DNA from: DATCSE01 sp036568605
Lineage (GTDB): Bacteria; Pseudomonadota; Gammaproteobacteria; Burkholderiales; Burkholderiaceae_C
Direction of reading: 5' to 3'
Assembly: GCA_036568605.1 (NCBI GenBank)
Contig: DATCSE010000588.1
Location: forward strand, 1 to 9,088
Length of the DNA: 9,088 nucleotides
Part shown: positions 6,056-9,088 of the stretch, piece after piece
How positions within the stretch are numbered: the stretch's first letter is position 1
How the letters are laid out: every line of letters starts with the position of its first letter
Notes under the pieces: model-generated
The model's input: only the letters and a program-made list of their open reading frames with translations
Databases searched by the model: none
Told to the model about the DNA's origin: nothing
Program-made: the position numbers and the translations under genes

Positions 6056-7043
6056 ATGCTGACCGTGATCTGCGAAACCCCAGGCGCGCTGGTGGCCGAA
6101 CAGCGCGCGATGCCCGCGCGCGGCGACGGCGAGGTGTGCGTGCGCGTGCGCCGCGTCGGCGTGTGCGGCACCGATCTGCACATCTTCAGCGGCGATCAGC
6201 CGTACCTGAAGTACCCGCGCGTGATGGGGCACGAGCTGTCGGGCACCGTCGAAGAGGCACCGCCCGGCAGTGCGCTCGTGCCTGGGGACGCGGTGTTCGT
6301 GATGCCGTACCTCTCGTGCGGTCGTTGCGTCGCCTGCCGGCAGGGCAAGACCAATGCCTGCGTGAACATCCAGGTGCTGGGCGTGCATCGCGACGGCGCG
6401 TTCACCGAGTACCTCAACGTGCCCGAGGCGTTCGTGCACAAGGCCGACGGCGTCACGCTCGACCAGGCGGCGATGGTCGAGTTTCTCGCGATCGGCGCGC
6501 ACGCGGTGCGCCGCGCCGGCGTGAAAGCCGGCGAACGCGTGCTGGTCAGCGGGACCGGCCCGATCGGGATGGCGGCCGCGCTGTTCGCCGCGCTGCGCGG
6601 CGCGAACGTGACGACGCTGGACACGCGCCGCGAACGTGTCGATTTCTGCCTGCGTCACCTCGGCGTGCATGCGGGTGTCGTGGTCGGGCCCGACGACGAA
6701 GCCGAGCTGGCGCGGCTGAGCGACGGTGAATTCTTCGATGCGGTGTTCGACGCGACCGGCAACGCGCGCGCGATGGAGCGAGGCTTCCGCTTCATCGCGC
6801 ATGGGGGCCGCTACGTACTCGTCTCGATCGTGCCCGGCGACATCACGTTCTCCGACCCCGAGTTCCACAAGCGCGAAGCGACGCTGCTGAGCAGCCGCAA
6901 TGCCACGCTGGAAGATTTCGAGACCGTGCTCGCCGCGATGCGGGCAGGCCTGGTGCCGGACGCCGCGATGAACACGCACCGCCTGCCGTTGGCGCGAGTG
7001 CCGGCCGAGTTCGCGACGCTGCTCGATCCGGCGCAGCGTGTCG

Positions 7044-7066
<23 letters not shown>
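6056..7066 (+). CDS. Zinc-dependent NAD-type alcohol dehydrogenase, L-galactonate/L-gulonate 5-dehydrogenase-like
   Basis: This 336-residue medium-chain dehydrogenase oxidises a secondary hydroxyl of a polyol or sugar acid. The catalytic-zinc ligands are Cys37 (GVCGTD), His59 and Glu60 (GHE), and Glu142 (MVEFLAIGAHAVRR). The structural-zinc cysteines are 88, 91, 94 and 102. The Rossmann motif SGTGPIG is at 165-171, and Asp189 at the end of the next strand predicts NAD rather than NADP. From memory, FSDPEFHKREATLLSSRNATLEDF closely resembles the matching stretch of E. coli L-galactonate 5-dehydrogenase (YjjN/LgoD), as do GVCGTDLH and the VHRDGAFTEYLNVP region. I therefore place it in that subfamily, but the substrate may differ. 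AGGTGA at 6040-6045 lies 10 nt before the ATG. It is the last operon gene, 34 bp after the binding protein, and its last 23 bp overlap the convergent kinase gene. Confidence 0.92.

Positions 7067-9088
<2,022 letters not shown>

Overview
The window is uniformly GC-rich, and its coding frames end mostly in G or C at the third codon position. Its content is a CUT2-type sugar ABC operon, a FadR-type GntR regulator and a hybrid sensor kinase. This suits a high-GC proteobacterium, most likely a betaproteobacterium of the Burkholderiales. That placement is inferred from composition and gene style, not from a marker gene. I see no rRNA, tRNA, insertion sequence, CRISPR array or prophage gene.

Layout: (1) 1-141, the last 46 codons of a plus-strand gene that enters from the left. 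(2) 172-2118, a minus-strand pair: a FadR/FCD-type GntR regulator followed 21 bp later by an S33 prolyl-aminopeptidase-like alpha/beta hydrolase. (3) 2119-2351, a divergent control region with several copies of a TGGTC/GACCA half-site and a 17-nt GC palindrome. (4) 2352-7066, a four-gene plus-strand operon: ABC ATPase, permease (ATGA overlap), periplasmic binding protein (preceded by a hairpin) and a zinc-dependent NAD-type dehydrogenase resembling L-galactonate/L-gulonate 5-dehydrogenases. (5) 7044-9088, the C-terminal part of a minus-strand hybrid histidine kinase (HisKA, HATPase, two receiver domains, HPt). Its end overlaps the end of the dehydrogenase gene by 23 bp.

Likely logic: the binding protein captures a sugar or sugar derivative in the periplasm. 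The permease and the double ATPase import it, and the dehydrogenase oxidises it or a product of it. The GntR protein probably represses both its own transcription and the divergent operon, acting through the TGGTC/GACCA sites until an effector, perhaps a carboxylated intermediate, is bound. The substrate cannot be named: no kinase, dehydratase or aldolase lies in the window to complete a pathway. The kinase looks unrelated to the sugar locus. This is mostly an ordinary catabolic locus. The points of interest are the operator architecture, the unassigned substrate, the regulator-peptidase pairing and the convergent gene overlap; I did not find a clearly new system.
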